Below, piece by piece: positions 42,505 through 51,240 of a stretch of DNA of 64,000 bases. Origin of the DNA: Sphingobium sp. YR768 (GTDB lineage Bacteria; Pseudomonadota; Alphaproteobacteria; Sphingomonadales; Sphingomonadaceae); assembly GCF_900111125.1 (NCBI RefSeq), contig NZ_FOGE01000004.1, forward strand, positions 186,001 to 250,000. The letters are read 5' to 3'. The notes under the pieces are model-generated. The model was not told the origin of the DNA, searched no databases, and saw nothing but the letters and a program-made list of their open reading frames with translations. Numbering within the stretch: position 1 is the first letter of the stretch; every line of letters begins with the position of its first letter. The translations under genes and the position numbers were made by a program.

Positions 42505-44068
42505 AGACGCGCCGCTCGCGGTGCGCTGGTCGGGGCGCCTCAGCCTCACGCCGCGCATTCTGGCGGTCAACGTCTTCGCGCTCGCCTTGCTGGCGGGCGG
42601 CTTCTTCTATCTCGACAGCTATCGCACCCGTATCGTCGACGACCGGCTGGATCAGTCGGCGCGTGAGTTGAAGCTGCTCGCCATCGGTCTGGAAAATGCG
42701 CCGGCCGATCGGCAGAATGCGCTGATCGCCGCCTATTCGCGCCAGACCGGCGACCGGGTGCGCCGCTATGCCGCCAATGGGGATCGGATTGCCGACAGTT
42801 TCCTGATGGATGCGCCCCGCTACCGGCTGCGCCTGCCTTCGGAGGAGGAATGGCAGCGCCATGTCGCCCGCTTCCTCGACAAGGCGGTCGACCGGATCGT
42901 GTCCGCCGACCGTCCCCCCGATTTCGAGGAACCGGTGGTCGACAAGGCCGATGCCTGGCCCGAACTCATATTGGCGCGCAAGACGCTGCGGCCGCAGGCG
43001 ATGAACCGCTATGCGCCCGACCGCACCTTCATGATTTCGGCGGCGGTCGCGACCCGCGATGGCGGCAGCCTGCTCGCGACCGAAAATGCCCGCGACATCA
43101 CCCGCACCGTGCGCGCCGAGCGGCTGCGTCTGGGCATGGTGCTGGCCGTGGCGGTGCTGGCTTCGGTCCTGCTCTCGCTGTTCCTCGCCCGCACCATCGT
43201 CCAGCCGCTCCAGCGTCTGGCCCGCGCCGCCGTGCGCGTCCGCCTCGGCCGCGCCCGCTCGGTCACGGTGCCGCGCCTGCCCGAACGGCGCGACGAGATC
43301 GGCATGCTCGCCCGCGCGCTCTCCGACATGAGCCATGCGCTGCGCCAGCGAATCGACGCGACCGACGCCTTCGCCGCCGACGTCAGCCACGAACTCAAGA
43401 ATCCGATCGCCTCGCTGCGCTCCGCGCTCGATGCGCTCGACCGGGTGGAGCGGCCCGATCTGCGCGCGCAGCTCATGGCCATAGCGCAGGATGACGTCCG
43501 CCGTCTCGACCGCCTCGTCACCGACATTGCCGAAGCCTCGCGCGTCGATGCCGAATTGTCCCGCACCCATTTCGAACCGATCGACCTGGGCCTGCTGATC
43601 GAAAAGATGGTGATCGCCCGCGAAGCGCGCGGCGTGCCGCGCAGTGTCCGCCTCGCCTTCGCCCGCCCGCGCAAGGATGTCGCGGTGGTGCTGGGCGAAG
43701 AAGGCCGACTGATCCGCGTACTCGACAATCTGATCGACAATGCCGTGTCCTTCTCGCCCGACGGCGGCCTCGTCCAGATCATCGCCACCGTCGCGGATGA
43801 CGAAGTGCTGGTCAGTGTCGAGGATGAAGGCCCCGGCGTCCCCCTGTCCGAGCGCGAACATATTTTCCGCCGCTTCCACAGCGTCCGGCCGGAAGGGGAG
43901 ACGTTCGGCAAGCATTCGGGCCTGGGCCTCGCCATCGCCCGTTCCATCGTGGAGGGGCATCAGGGCAAGATCGCGATAGGGGATCGCGAGGACGAACAAA
44001 ATGGCGCCCGCTTCGTCGTCCGCCTGCCCATGGCCGTCGCCCGCGATCCGGGCATCGTGTCGGAATAG
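42473..44068 (+). CDS. chvG: Sensor histidine kinase ChvG
   Basis: A 531-residue membrane kinase that phosphorylates ChvI. Membrane helices at about 27-47 and 219-239 flank a periplasmic sensor (48-218). A HAMP-like linker leads to the H-box Phe-Ala-Ala-Asp-Val-Ser-His306-Glu-Leu-Lys-Asn-Pro, then N-box Leu-Ile-Asp-Asn-Ala-Val, G1 Asp-Glu-Gly-Pro-Gly and G2 Gly-Leu-Gly-Leu. The start at 42473 overlaps chvI; no Shine-Dalgarno is evident, suggesting coupled translation. In relatives an ExoR-type periplasmic inhibitor can hold ChvG; none is adjacent here. A direct operon with hprK downstream is likely (68-base gap). Confidence 0.95.
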   Translation: MAPDIDSPRSEDAPLAVRWSGRLSLTPRILAVNVFALALLAGGFFYLDSYRTRIVDDRLDQSARELKLLAIGLENAPADRQNALIAAYSRQTGDRVRRYAANGDRIADSFLMDAPRYRLRLPSEEEWQRHVARFLDKAVDRIVSADRPPDFEEPVVDKADAWPELILARKTLRPQAMNRYAPDRTFMISAAVATRDGGSLLATENARDITRTVRAERLRLGMVLAVAVLASVLLSLFLARTIVQPLQRLARAAVRVRLGRARSVTVPRLPERRDEIGMLARALSDMSHALRQRIDATDAFAADVSHELKNPIASLRSALDALDRVERPDLRAQLMAIAQDDVRRLDRLVTDIAEASRVDAELSRTHFEPIDLGLLIEKMVIAREARGVPRSVRLAFARPRKDVAVVLGEEGRLIRVLDNLIDNAVSFSPDGGLVQIIATVADDEVLVSVEDEGPGVPLSEREHIFRRFHSVRPEGETFGKHSGLGLAIARSIVEGHQGKIAIGDREDEQNGARFVVRLPMAVARDPGIVSE

Positions 44069-44136
44069 GACCAAGGGCCGGAATCAACGCCATTTCCATC
44101 CGTGCCGACACAGGCTAGAACGGATGCACGGGGGAT

Positions 44137-44598
44137 ATGGCGCGCGCACTTTCATCTGAAACGCTTCATGCGACCAGCGTGGCCATTGGCGGCCGCGCCG
44201 TGCTGCTGTCCGGTCCCAGCGGCAGCGGCAAGTCCGACCTCGCTTTGCGCCTGATCGACCGTGGCGGCCTGCTGGTCAGCGATGATTATACGCTGGTGCG
44301 GCGGGTAGGGGGGCAACTGGTAGCCAGCGCCCCGGCGACGATCGCGGGCAAGATGGAGGTGCGCGGCATCGGCATCGTCGATCTGCCGGCATTGGACGAA
44401 GCGCCCGTTGCGCTGATCTGTGCCCTGTTCGACAAGGTGGACCGGATGCCGATGGAACCGATTCACCGCGCCGTCGCGGGCATCGACGTCCCCGTCATCA
44501 AGATCGCCCCGTTCGAAACCTCCGCCCCGATCAAGGTGGAACTGGCGCTCAAGGCGCTGGGCCTGAAAGCGCCGGGCCTGAAAGCGCCGGGCCTGTGA
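44137..44598 (+). CDS. hprK: HPr kinase/phosphorylase, short alphaproteobacterial form
   Basis: A 153-residue protein holding only the kinase core (the Bacillus enzyme is about 310 residues). P-loop Gly26-Pro-Ser-Gly-Ser-Gly-Lys-Ser33 and the signature Lys-Met-Glu-Val-Arg-Gly-Ile-Gly-Ile-Val-Asp are visible. It phosphorylates a Ser of HPr and links the regulatory PTS to carbon metabolism. The C-terminus is a 15-bp tandem repeat giving Gly-Leu-Lys-Ala-Pro copies up to the stop, and the TGA overlaps the GTG of rapZ. It is followed by the phosphotransferase genes whose product it modifies. Confidence 0.93.
   Translation: MARALSSETLHATSVAIGGRAVLLSGPSGSGKSDLALRLIDRGGLLVSDDYTLVRRVGGQLVASAPATIAGKMEVRGIGIVDLPALDEAPVALICALFDKVDRMPMEPIHRAVAGIDVPVIKIAPFETSAPIKVELALKALGLKAPGLKAPGL
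44560..44595 (+). repeat. 15-bp tandem repeat at the 3' end of hprK
   Basis: Unit GGCCTGAAAGCGCCG occurs at 44560-44574 and 44575-44589, with a partial third (GGCCTG) to 44595, which supplies the G of the overlapping rapZ GTG. Repeat number can change in frame without disturbing the overlap. Confidence 0.85.
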
Positions 44599-45521
44599 CC
44601 CAGCCCAAGACCATCCTCCTGCTGTCGGGCCTGTCGGGCGCGGGCAAGACCACGGCGCTCAAGACGCTGGAGGATATGGGATGGGAAGTGGTCGACAATC
44701 TGCCGCTCGTCCTGCTCGACCGGTTGCTCGACACGCCGCTCCCGGCCGGCCATGCCGGGGAGGATGAACGACCGCTGGCGCTGGGCATCGATGCGCGCAC
44801 CCGCGGTTTCGACGCTGGCGCCATCGTCCAGCGAATCAAGGCGCTGCGCGAAAAGCACAGCCATGACGTCGAAACCCTGTTTCTCGACTGCACCGATGCC
44901 GAACTGGAGCGCCGCTTTGCCGAGACGCGCCGCCGTCATCCGCTGGCGCTGGACCGGCCCGCCGCCGACGGCATTGCGCGGGAACGCGAACTGACGGATC
45001 CGCTGCGCCGCTGGGCCAGTCAGGTGATCGACACGACCAGCTTCACCAGCAACGCCCTGCAACAGGAAATGCGCAGCCGCTTTGCCCGCGAAGGGCTGTC
45101 GGACCCGGTGCTGACGATCCTGTCCTTCGGCTTTTCGCGCGGCGTGCCCCGCAATGCCGACCTGATGTTCGACATGCGCTTCCTGCGCAATCCGCACTGG
45201 GAGCCGGACCTGCGGCCCAGGACCGGGCTAGACCCCGAAGTCGCCGCCTATATTCAGGCGGACCCGGCCTATGAGGAAGCGGTGAGCAAGATCGAGGATC
45301 TGCTCGTCACCCTGCTGCCCCGCTACGCGGAGGGCGGCAAAGCCTATATCACGGTCGCGATTGGCTGTACCGGCGGCAAGCATCGCTCGGTTCATGTCGC
45401 GACCCGGATCGCGAAACACTTGCAAGAGGCGGGCTTTTCGCCCACGGTCTTGCACCGCAATATAGAATCAACGCCCCAGGATAGTCTGGAGAAGCGTCGA
45501 CCGGGAGGCCCGAAAGCGTAA
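44595..45521 (+). CDS. rapZ: RNase adapter protein RapZ
   Basis: A 308-residue P-loop protein (Gly12-Leu-Ser-Gly-Ala-Gly-Lys-Thr19) with the C-terminal Ile-Gly-Cys-Thr-Gly-Gly-Lys-His-Arg-Ser-Val motif. In E. coli RapZ guides RNase E to the small RNA GlmZ and senses glucosamine-6-phosphate; in many bacteria the gene lies with ptsN/HPr genes, as here. The GTG start overlaps the hprK stop (GTGA). A basic C-terminal tail (Glu-Lys-Arg-Arg-Pro) could bind RNA. Whether a GlmZ-like target exists in this organism is unknown. Confidence 0.95.
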   Translation: MTQPKTILLLSGLSGAGKTTALKTLEDMGWEVVDNLPLVLLDRLLDTPLPAGHAGEDERPLALGIDARTRGFDAGAIVQRIKALREKHSHDVETLFLDCTDAELERRFAETRRRHPLALDRPAADGIARERELTDPLRRWASQVIDTTSFTSNALQQEMRSRFAREGLSDPVLTILSFGFSRGVPRNADLMFDMRFLRNPHWEPDLRPRTGLDPEVAAYIQADPAYEEAVSKIEDLLVTLLPRYAEGGKAYITVAIGCTGGKHRSVHVATRIAKHLQEAGFSPTVLHRNIESTPQDSLEKRRPGGPKA

Positions 45522-45549
45522 TCATGACACAGGTGGGCCCCGTAAGCAC

Positions 45550-45954
45550 ATGATCGGACTCGTACTCGTCACCCATGGCTCGCTCGCGACGGAATTCGTC
45601 GTGGCGATGGAGCATGTCGTCGGACCGCAACAGCAGATCGAAACCATCTGCATCGGGCCGGAAGATGACATGGAACTGCGCCGCGCGGACATCGCTGCGG
45701 CCGTCGCCCGCGTCAATGACGGGGCGGGCGTGATCCTGCTGACCGACCTGTTCGGCGGCACCCCGTCCAACCTTGCCATCTCGCTGCTCAAGGCTGGCGA
45801 GATCGAGGTGATTGCCGGCATCAACCTGCCCATGCTGATCCGTCTGGAAAGCGCGCGCAAGGTGATGGACGTGCGCGCCGCAGTCGCCGCCGCGCGCGAA
45901 GCGGGGCAGAAATATATCAGCGTAGCGTCGGAACTGTTGGGCAGCACCACATGA
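45550..45954 (+). CDS. PTS mannose-type EIIA component
   Basis: A 134-residue single-domain EIIA of the mannose family. His9 in Val-Thr-His-Gly-Ser-Leu is the expected phosphorylation site, and Leu-Leu-Thr-Asp-Leu-Phe-Gly-Gly-Thr-Pro-Ser-Asn is a hallmark of this fold. With HPr next to it and no sugar-specific EIIB/EIIC genes it is a regulatory rather than transport PTS. It would accept phosphate from HPr and signal to other proteins; targets in alphaproteobacteria include the ChvG/ChvI branch and carbon storage, but none is proven here. Its stop overlaps the HPr start (ATGA). Confidence 0.93.
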   Translation: MIGLVLVTHGSLATEFVVAMEHVVGPQQQIETICIGPEDDMELRRADIAAAVARVNDGAGVILLTDLFGGTPSNLAISLLKAGEIEVIAGINLPMLIRLESARKVMDVRAAVAAAREAGQKYISVASELLGSTT

Positions 45955-46223
45955 ACGAAGTCAGCCAGGAAGTCCTCATCAGCAACAAGCGCGGCCTGCA
46001 CGCCCGCGCCAGCGCCAAGTTCGTGACCCTGGCCAGCGGCCTGCCCGCCGACATCATCGTCAGCAAGGACGGCAACCACGTCACCGGCACCTCCATCATG
46101 GGCCTGATGATGCTCGGCGCGGCCAAGGGCGACAGCATCACCATCAAGGCCACCGGCCCTGAAGCCGTCGATTCCCTCGGCAAACTCGTCACCCTGGTCG
46201 AGGACAAGTTCGGCGAGGAGTGA
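45951..46223 (+). CDS. ptsH: Phosphocarrier protein HPr
   Basis: A 90-residue HPr. His17 in Arg-Gly-Leu-His-Ala-Arg-Ala-Ser is the EI-dependent site, and Ser48 in Gly-Thr-Ser-Ile-Met-Gly-Leu-Met-Met-Leu is the expected HprK site. It moves phosphate from enzyme I (not in this window) to EIIA and, when Ser-phosphorylated, slows that transfer. ATG overlaps the EIIA stop by four bases. The alphaproteobacterial nitrogen-PTS name npr/ptsO might also be used. Confidence 0.94.
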   Translation: MNEVSQEVLISNKRGLHARASAKFVTLASGLPADIIVSKDGNHVTGTSIMGLMMLGAAKGDSITIKATGPEAVDSLGKLVTLVEDKFGEE

Positions 46224-46253
46224 ACGGGTAGGGCGGTGGTTCGCCGCCCCGCT

Positions 46254-49200
46254 TCAGATCACCAGGAAATCAGCGGCCGTCAGGTCGAGTTGGGGCGAGA
46301 GGGTGGCAATCTGATAGCCATTCCACAACAGCGTCCCGCTATCATCGTCATAGATGAACATGCCAGACGTCGAGGCCGCCATGGCGCTGGCTGACGATCC
46401 GCTCCCGCTGATCGCAAAGGCGTCGGCCGACAGGCTGCCCGCCGCCATGCCGAAAGCGGCGCCATTCACGACAATCTCATCCTGCCCGGACGTGAAATCG
46501 GTGATCACGTCATTGGATGACCCGCTATCCAGATAGAATTTGTCATTGCCCGCGCCGCCAGTCAGGATATCGTTTCCGTCTCCGCCATGGAGTTGATCGG
46601 CACCATTGCCGCCATACAGCATGTCATCGCCAGCATCGCCATAGAGGACGTCCGCATCATCCTCGCCGTAGAGCGTGTCGGCACCCGACCCGCCTGACAG
46701 AATATTGTAGCCGCTACCGCCGACCAGCACATCATCATAGGCGGACCCGATCACATTCTCGATTGCGTAGAGCGTGTCATTCCCCACGCCACCGCCAATC
46801 ATTGTCGGGGTGCCATTCAACGATACCGTCATCCCGCTGGTGGCATCGGCATAGCTTACGGTGTCATAGCCATCGCCGCCGTCGATAAAATCGTCGTCCA
46901 GCCCGCCGCTTATCAGGTCGTTGCCTTTGTTGCCCTCGATCCGATTATTCTCGGCGTTCCCAGTCAGCACGTCGTCGAGTCTCGATCCGATCAGGTTTTC
47001 GATACCGATCAGCGTGGTGATCCCAAATCCGACGGTATCTTGCGGGCCGGTAAGGGCCAGATTGACGGTGACGCCTGCCAGCGAGTCGATATGGCTGGCG
47101 GTATCGGTCCCGATTCCGCCGTCCAGGATATCATTGCCGCCATATCCACTTAGCAGGTCGTCACCCATTCCACCGATCAGATGATTATCGCCTACGCTGC
47201 CCAACAATATATCGTTAAAAGCCGATCCGGTCGCATTCTCGATGCTGATCAGCACGTCTCTGCCGGCCGAAGAGGAATTCTTGTCGCCCGAATCGCGCCA
47301 CAGCATGACGGTTACGCCTGAGCTGGCCTGCGCATAGCTGACCGTGTCATCGCCGATTCCACCGTCGAGTGTGTCTTTGCCCGTGCTTGCCTCGAACATG
47401 TCGTTGCCCGCCCCGCCCGTCAGGCCATCATCTCCCGCTCGGCCGGTCAGATAATCGTCATATTGCGATCCGATCAGGCGCTCGATCCCGATCAGTGTAT
47501 CGATCCCCGAACCACCCGTATCCTGTAGACCGCTGATGGCCAGGCTGACCGTCACCCCACCGGTCGCGTCGGCATAGGTGACGGTGTCGGTGTGAAGGCC
47601 CCCGTCCATCACGTCATTGCCTGCTCCGCCGTTCAGCAAGTCCGTACCCGAACCGCCGATCAGCGTGTCATTCCCGCCCATTCCCGTCAGGACATTGTTT
47701 CCGCTATTGCCGGTGATCCAATTCGCCCGGTTGTTGCCAGTGCCGTCGATCGCTGCTGCACCGGTCAGATTGAGCGTCTCCACGATCCGGCTTCCCAGCA
47801 CATAGGATACTGACGAGTTGATCGTATCCTTGCCGGCATTTTCGCCCTCCACAACGATGTCGCCCACATTGTCGACATAATAGACATCATCGCCCAGCCC
47901 GCCGATCATCACATCCGCGCCGCTGCCGCCATCCAGGACATTATCGTCGGCATTGCCGGTCAGATTGTCATCATATTGCGAACCTGTCAGTCTTTCGATG
48001 TTCGTCAGCGTATCGATCCCGCCGCCGCCGGTGTCCTGCGCGTCATTGATAGCCAGGTTGACCGTCACCGCGCTGGTCGCGTCGAAATAGGTGATGATGT
48101 CGCTGCCGACACCGCCATCCATTACGTCATTGCCCGCGCCGCCATGCAGCAAGTCCAGGCCGCCGCCGCCCGACAGGATGTCGTTACCTGCCAGGCCGAT
48201 CAGGCTATTATGGCTGTCATTGCCGATCAGCCGGTTGTTGCCCGAAGTACCCGTGGCATTGATCGCTGCTGTTCCGATCAGGGCCAGCATCTCGATCGCC
48301 TCGCCGGTCAGAGTGTAGGTGATGGACGAACAGATGATGTCGTTGCCGCCATCCGCCGTTTCGACCACCTCGTCGCCGACATTGTCGACATAATAGATGT
48401 CATCGCCCAGTCCGCCGATCAATCGATCGGCACCGGCTCCGCCATTCAATATATTGTTATCGGCATTGCCTGTCAGATTGTCATTATAGGCCGAACCGGT
48501 CAGATTCTCGATGCCGATCAGTGTATCGGTACCGCTGCCGCCGGTATTCTGCGCATCTATGGTGCGCAGGTCTACCGTCACTGCCGCCGTCGCACTGCTG
48601 TAGCGCACTGTATCGACACCGCTTCCGCCATTGAGGATATTGTCGCCGCTCGTCCCGGTCAGCACATCGTCGAAGGAAGAACCGGTGACATGTTCGATAC
48701 TGATCAGCGTATCGATGCCCGCGCCGCCGGTATTCTGCGCGCCCACGGCCGAAAGATCGACGGTCACGCCCGCCGTCGCGGTGACATAGCGCGCGACGTC
48801 ATAGCCATTGCCGCCGGACAATATGTCGTTGCCCAGCCCGCCTTCCAGCTTGTCGTCGCCATTGCCGCCGGTCAGTCTGTCGTCAAAGTCGGACCCGATC
48901 AGCTTTTCGATGCTGATCAGCCGATCATTGCCCGCGCCGATCGTGTTCTGCACCCCGGCGATCGCCAGGCTGACGGTCACGCCCGCCGTTGCGTTTTCAT
49001 AGGTTGCCGTGTCGGTATGGGCGCCGCCGTCGAGGATATCGTCGCCCGCGCCTCCGTTCAGCGTGTCGGCGCCATTGCCGCCGGTCAGCCGGTTGTTGCC
49101 CGCGTCGCCGGTCAGCACGTCATTATAATTGGACCCCAGCAGGCTTTCGATCGCGATCAGCGTATCGGTGCCTGCGCCGATCGTATTCTGTGCCCCGCTG

Positions 49201-49547
49201 ATCGCCAGATTGACGGTCACGGCCGCCGTTGCGCTGGCATAGCTGGCGGTGTCGGTATGCGCTCCGCCATCCAATATGTCGTTGCCGGTGCCGCCCTGCA
49301 ATATGTCCGCGCCCAGCCCGCCGATCAGATGATCGTTCCCGGCCGCACCGTCGATCATGTCGTTGCCTGCCAGCCCGTCGATCATGTCCGCGCCGGATGT
49401 GCCGGTCAGCACATCGCCGCCGGACGTGCCGGTCAGATTGGCATAGACGGCGGCCGTGGCGGACAGCGACCAGGCAAGGTCGGATGCCGATGTTGCATGC
49501 CCCTTTTCAGAAGCGCCAAGAGTCTGTCCGTTCCCAGATGCCGCCAT
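46254..49547 (-). CDS. Large RTX calcium-binding repeat protein
   Basis: A 1,097-residue acidic protein built of Ca2+-binding Gly-Gly-x-Gly-x-Asp nonapeptides arranged in larger ~90-residue modules (Ile-Leu-Asp-Gly-Gly ... Val-Thr-Val-x-Leu ... Thr-Leu-Ile-x-Ile-Glu). Two module types alternate; two of them carry a Tyr-Tyr-Val-Asp-Asn-Val-Gly-Asp segment. No N-terminal signal peptide is seen and the C-terminus is hydrophobic (Ala-Asp-Phe-Leu-Val-Ile), as in type I secretion substrates. GGAGGAGA before the ATG at 49547 fixes the start. No type I transporter is adjacent. It lacks a recognisable enzyme domain, so adhesin, S-layer-like or matrix roles are more likely than protease. Confidence 0.88.
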   Translation of the reverse strand: MAASGNGQTLGASEKGHATSASDLAWSLSATAAVYANLTGTSGGDVLTGTSGADMIDGLAGNDMIDGAAGNDHLIGGLGADILQGGTGNDILDGGAHTDTASYASATAAVTVNLAISGAQNTIGAGTDTLIAIESLLGSNYNDVLTGDAGNNRLTGGNGADTLNGGAGDDILDGGAHTDTATYENATAGVTVSLAIAGVQNTIGAGNDRLISIEKLIGSDFDDRLTGGNGDDKLEGGLGNDILSGGNGYDVARYVTATAGVTVDLSAVGAQNTGGAGIDTLISIEHVTGSSFDDVLTGTSGDNILNGGSGVDTVRYSSATAAVTVDLRTIDAQNTGGSGTDTLIGIENLTGSAYNDNLTGNADNNILNGGAGADRLIGGLGDDIYYVDNVGDEVVETADGGNDIICSSITYTLTGEAIEMLALIGTAAINATGTSGNNRLIGNDSHNSLIGLAGNDILSGGGGLDLLHGGAGNDVMDGGVGSDIITYFDATSAVTVNLAINDAQDTGGGGIDTLTNIERLTGSQYDDNLTGNADDNVLDGGSGADVMIGGLGDDVYYVDNVGDIVVEGENAGKDTINSSVSYVLGSRIVETLNLTGAAAIDGTGNNRANWITGNSGNNVLTGMGGNDTLIGGSGTDLLNGGAGNDVMDGGLHTDTVTYADATGGVTVSLAISGLQDTGGSGIDTLIGIERLIGSQYDDYLTGRAGDDGLTGGAGNDMFEASTGKDTLDGGIGDDTVSYAQASSGVTVMLWRDSGDKNSSSAGRDVLISIENATGSAFNDILLGSVGDNHLIGGMGDDLLSGYGGNDILDGGIGTDTASHIDSLAGVTVNLALTGPQDTVGFGITTLIGIENLIGSRLDDVLTGNAENNRIEGNKGNDLISGGLDDDFIDGGDGYDTVSYADATSGMTVSLNGTPTMIGGGVGNDTLYAIENVIGSAYDDVLVGGSGYNILSGGSGADTLYGEDDADVLYGDAGDDMLYGGNGADQLHGGDGNDILTGGAGNDKFYLDSGSSNDVITDFTSGQDEIVVNGAAFGMAAGSLSADAFAISGSGSSASAMAASTSGMFIYDDDSGTLLWNGYQIATLSPQLDLTAADFLVI

Positions 49548-49646
49548 ATTCCGTCTCCTCCCGGATGATGCCGGGCGGGAGAGGACCATAATCGACGGGT
49601 CATGTCCATGCGGTCATGCGCTGCCGCGGCATTTGATCAGAGGCTG

Positions 49647-51050
49647 TTACCCTTGATCCCGATAGGCCATCTGGAGGATGCCCCAGTGGCGGCCCTTCAC
49701 ATGGATGGAGGCGATCACCTGCTTCAGCAGGATCACTTCGCCCTCGGCGGTCAGGCGGCGATAGGCCTTGATGCAGAAGGGCTGGGTGATCTTCGCCTGC
49801 TCGCGCGTGTCAGGGAAATCGAAGATCACGCCCTGGCGCGAATGTTCGAGGTTCCAGTTGAGGTCGCCCGGCCGCTGCGGCTGAGCGCGCTCCGGCATGG
49901 CGATCGCGCCATAGGCATTGCGGTCGGTGAAGGTCATGCCGAACAGGCCGGCAAAGCCGCGCGCCTGCTCTTGCCGCGCGCGGGCGGCGGGCAGCATCAC
50001 GGCCTGCACCGGATGGGTGAAGAGCGGTGGATTGGTGCCCGTGACCGGCGCATAATATTCGCTGAAGACCGCCGTCTCGCTGATATCGCCCGCGTCGATC
50101 GCACGCTCGATCGCGTGACCGACCTGCTCGGCGCTTTCCAGGCTGAAGCGAATATAGGGCGAATCGGGAATGTCGACGCCGCTTTCGGCCAGATATTGCA
50201 GCAGGTCGTTGGTGTCGTCGCTGGCGGTCGATACCCGGCTGGACAGGCGCTGAAGCCCGTCGGCATTGTCGGTCGATGTGCTCGCCAGCGCCGACAGGCC
50301 GGTGCGGATTTCGCCCGCCGATCCCACCATGGAGGCGATGCGCGACGCCACCGAATCGCTGTTGCTGGACAGGCCCTGCATCAGCGCGCCCAGCCGGTCG
50401 ACCAGCGACTCGATATTCTTGGTGTCGTTGAGCGCGGTGCGCGCGGTCTGTGCGCCATGGGTGATGCTGGCCAGCATGCCGCCCGCCTCACCGGTCAGCG
50501 CGCCGATCGACTGTTCGATCGTGTGGGTCGCCGCAGCCGTCTCCTGCGCCAGCTTCTTCACTTCGGAGGCGACCACGGCAAAGCCGCGCCCGGCGTCCCC
50601 GGCGCGGGCGGCCTCGATCGTGGCGTTGAGCGCCAGCAAATTGGTCTGGCTGGCGATGCCGCTGATCACGCTGGTCACATGGGCGACGGTTTTCAGCGCC
50701 TCGCCAAAGCCGTCCAGCCGCGCATGGATGCGGCTGACCTGTTCGATCAGGTCCACGAAATTGCTGTTCGCAACGGAAAGCTGCCGGCCCGAATCATCGA
50801 TGATGGCGCGGGCGGCGATCGCCTTTTCGCGCGCATCCTGCCCGGCTAACGCCACGCTGTCGCCATCGCGCGACAATTGCGCGGCGGCGCCGCTGATCGC
50901 CTCGATCGTGTGCGCCTGCTGCGTCACCCGGTCGGCCAGTTCGCTGATATCAGCCTGAAGATCGAGCGTGCGGATGCCCAGGTCACCAGACAATTTGGCA
51001 ACCTTCATGACCGCGCTGGCGACGGCTTGCGAATGCGCTTCGTTTCCCAC
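49647..51050 (-). CDS. Soluble methyl-accepting chemotaxis protein-like receptor, signalling domain first
   Basis: A 467-residue protein without membrane helices. The N-terminal half (about 20-270) is a coiled-coil MCP signalling domain with the hairpin tip [19 protein letters not shown]. The C-terminal half (about 285-467) is a sensor-like domain with [15 protein letters not shown] and Gly-Arg-His-Trp-Gly. This inverted order is known in some cytosolic receptors. The GTG at 51050 is the longest start; ATG at 51008 is an alternative. No che genes are adjacent. Confidence 0.85.
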   Translation of the reverse strand: MGNEAHSQAVASAVMKVAKLSGDLGIRTLDLQADISELADRVTQQAHTIEAISGAAAQLSRDGDSVALAGQDAREKAIAARAIIDDSGRQLSVANSNFVDLIEQVSRIHARLDGFGEALKTVAHVTSVISGIASQTNLLALNATIEAARAGDAGRGFAVVASEVKKLAQETAAATHTIEQSIGALTGEAGGMLASITHGAQTARTALNDTKNIESLVDRLGALMQGLSSNSDSVASRIASMVGSAGEIRTGLSALASTSTDNADGLQRLSSRVSTASDDTNDLLQYLAESGVDIPDSPYIRFSLESAEQVGHAIERAIDAGDISETAVFSEYYAPVTGTNPPLFTHPVQAVMLPAARARQEQARGFAGLFGMTFTDRNAYGAIAMPERAQPQRPGDLNWNLEHSRQGVIFDFPDTREQAKITQPFCIKAYRRLTAEGEVILLKQVIASIHVKGRHWGILQMAYRDQG

Positions 51051-51101
51051 GCCACCGGGCTATCGCACCATGGTAAAATAAGCGTTAGTGTCTGTTCGGA
51101 A

Positions 51102-51228
51102 ATGCGCCCCTGGCGCATCCGCACCAGCCCACACCCCCACCCGACCTCCCAGACATGGTATCCTGATGGGAGGTCGGGTGGGGGTGTGGGCTGGTGCGGC
51201 ACTGAAAATGCGCTCTTCCGCGCATTTT
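51102..51228. repeat. Large palindrome, family D (copy 2), with perfect 33-bp arms
   Basis: Arms 51119-51151 and 51167-51199 are perfect 33-base complements around a 15-base loop. Before it is ATGCGCC CCT GGCGCAT (51102-51118), after it AAAATGCGC/GCGCATTTT (51205-51228), matching copy 1 at 12768-12898. The last hairpin ends 12 bases from the stop of the EamA transporter gene, suggesting termination. Confidence 0.9.
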
Positions 51229-51240
51229 CCAAACATACTC

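Noticed and set aside
46254..49547. Repetitive DNA that could be mistaken for a CRISPR or minisatellite array
   Set aside because: Repeats are degenerate, in frame and encode RTX nonapeptides; no uniform repeat/spacer pattern.
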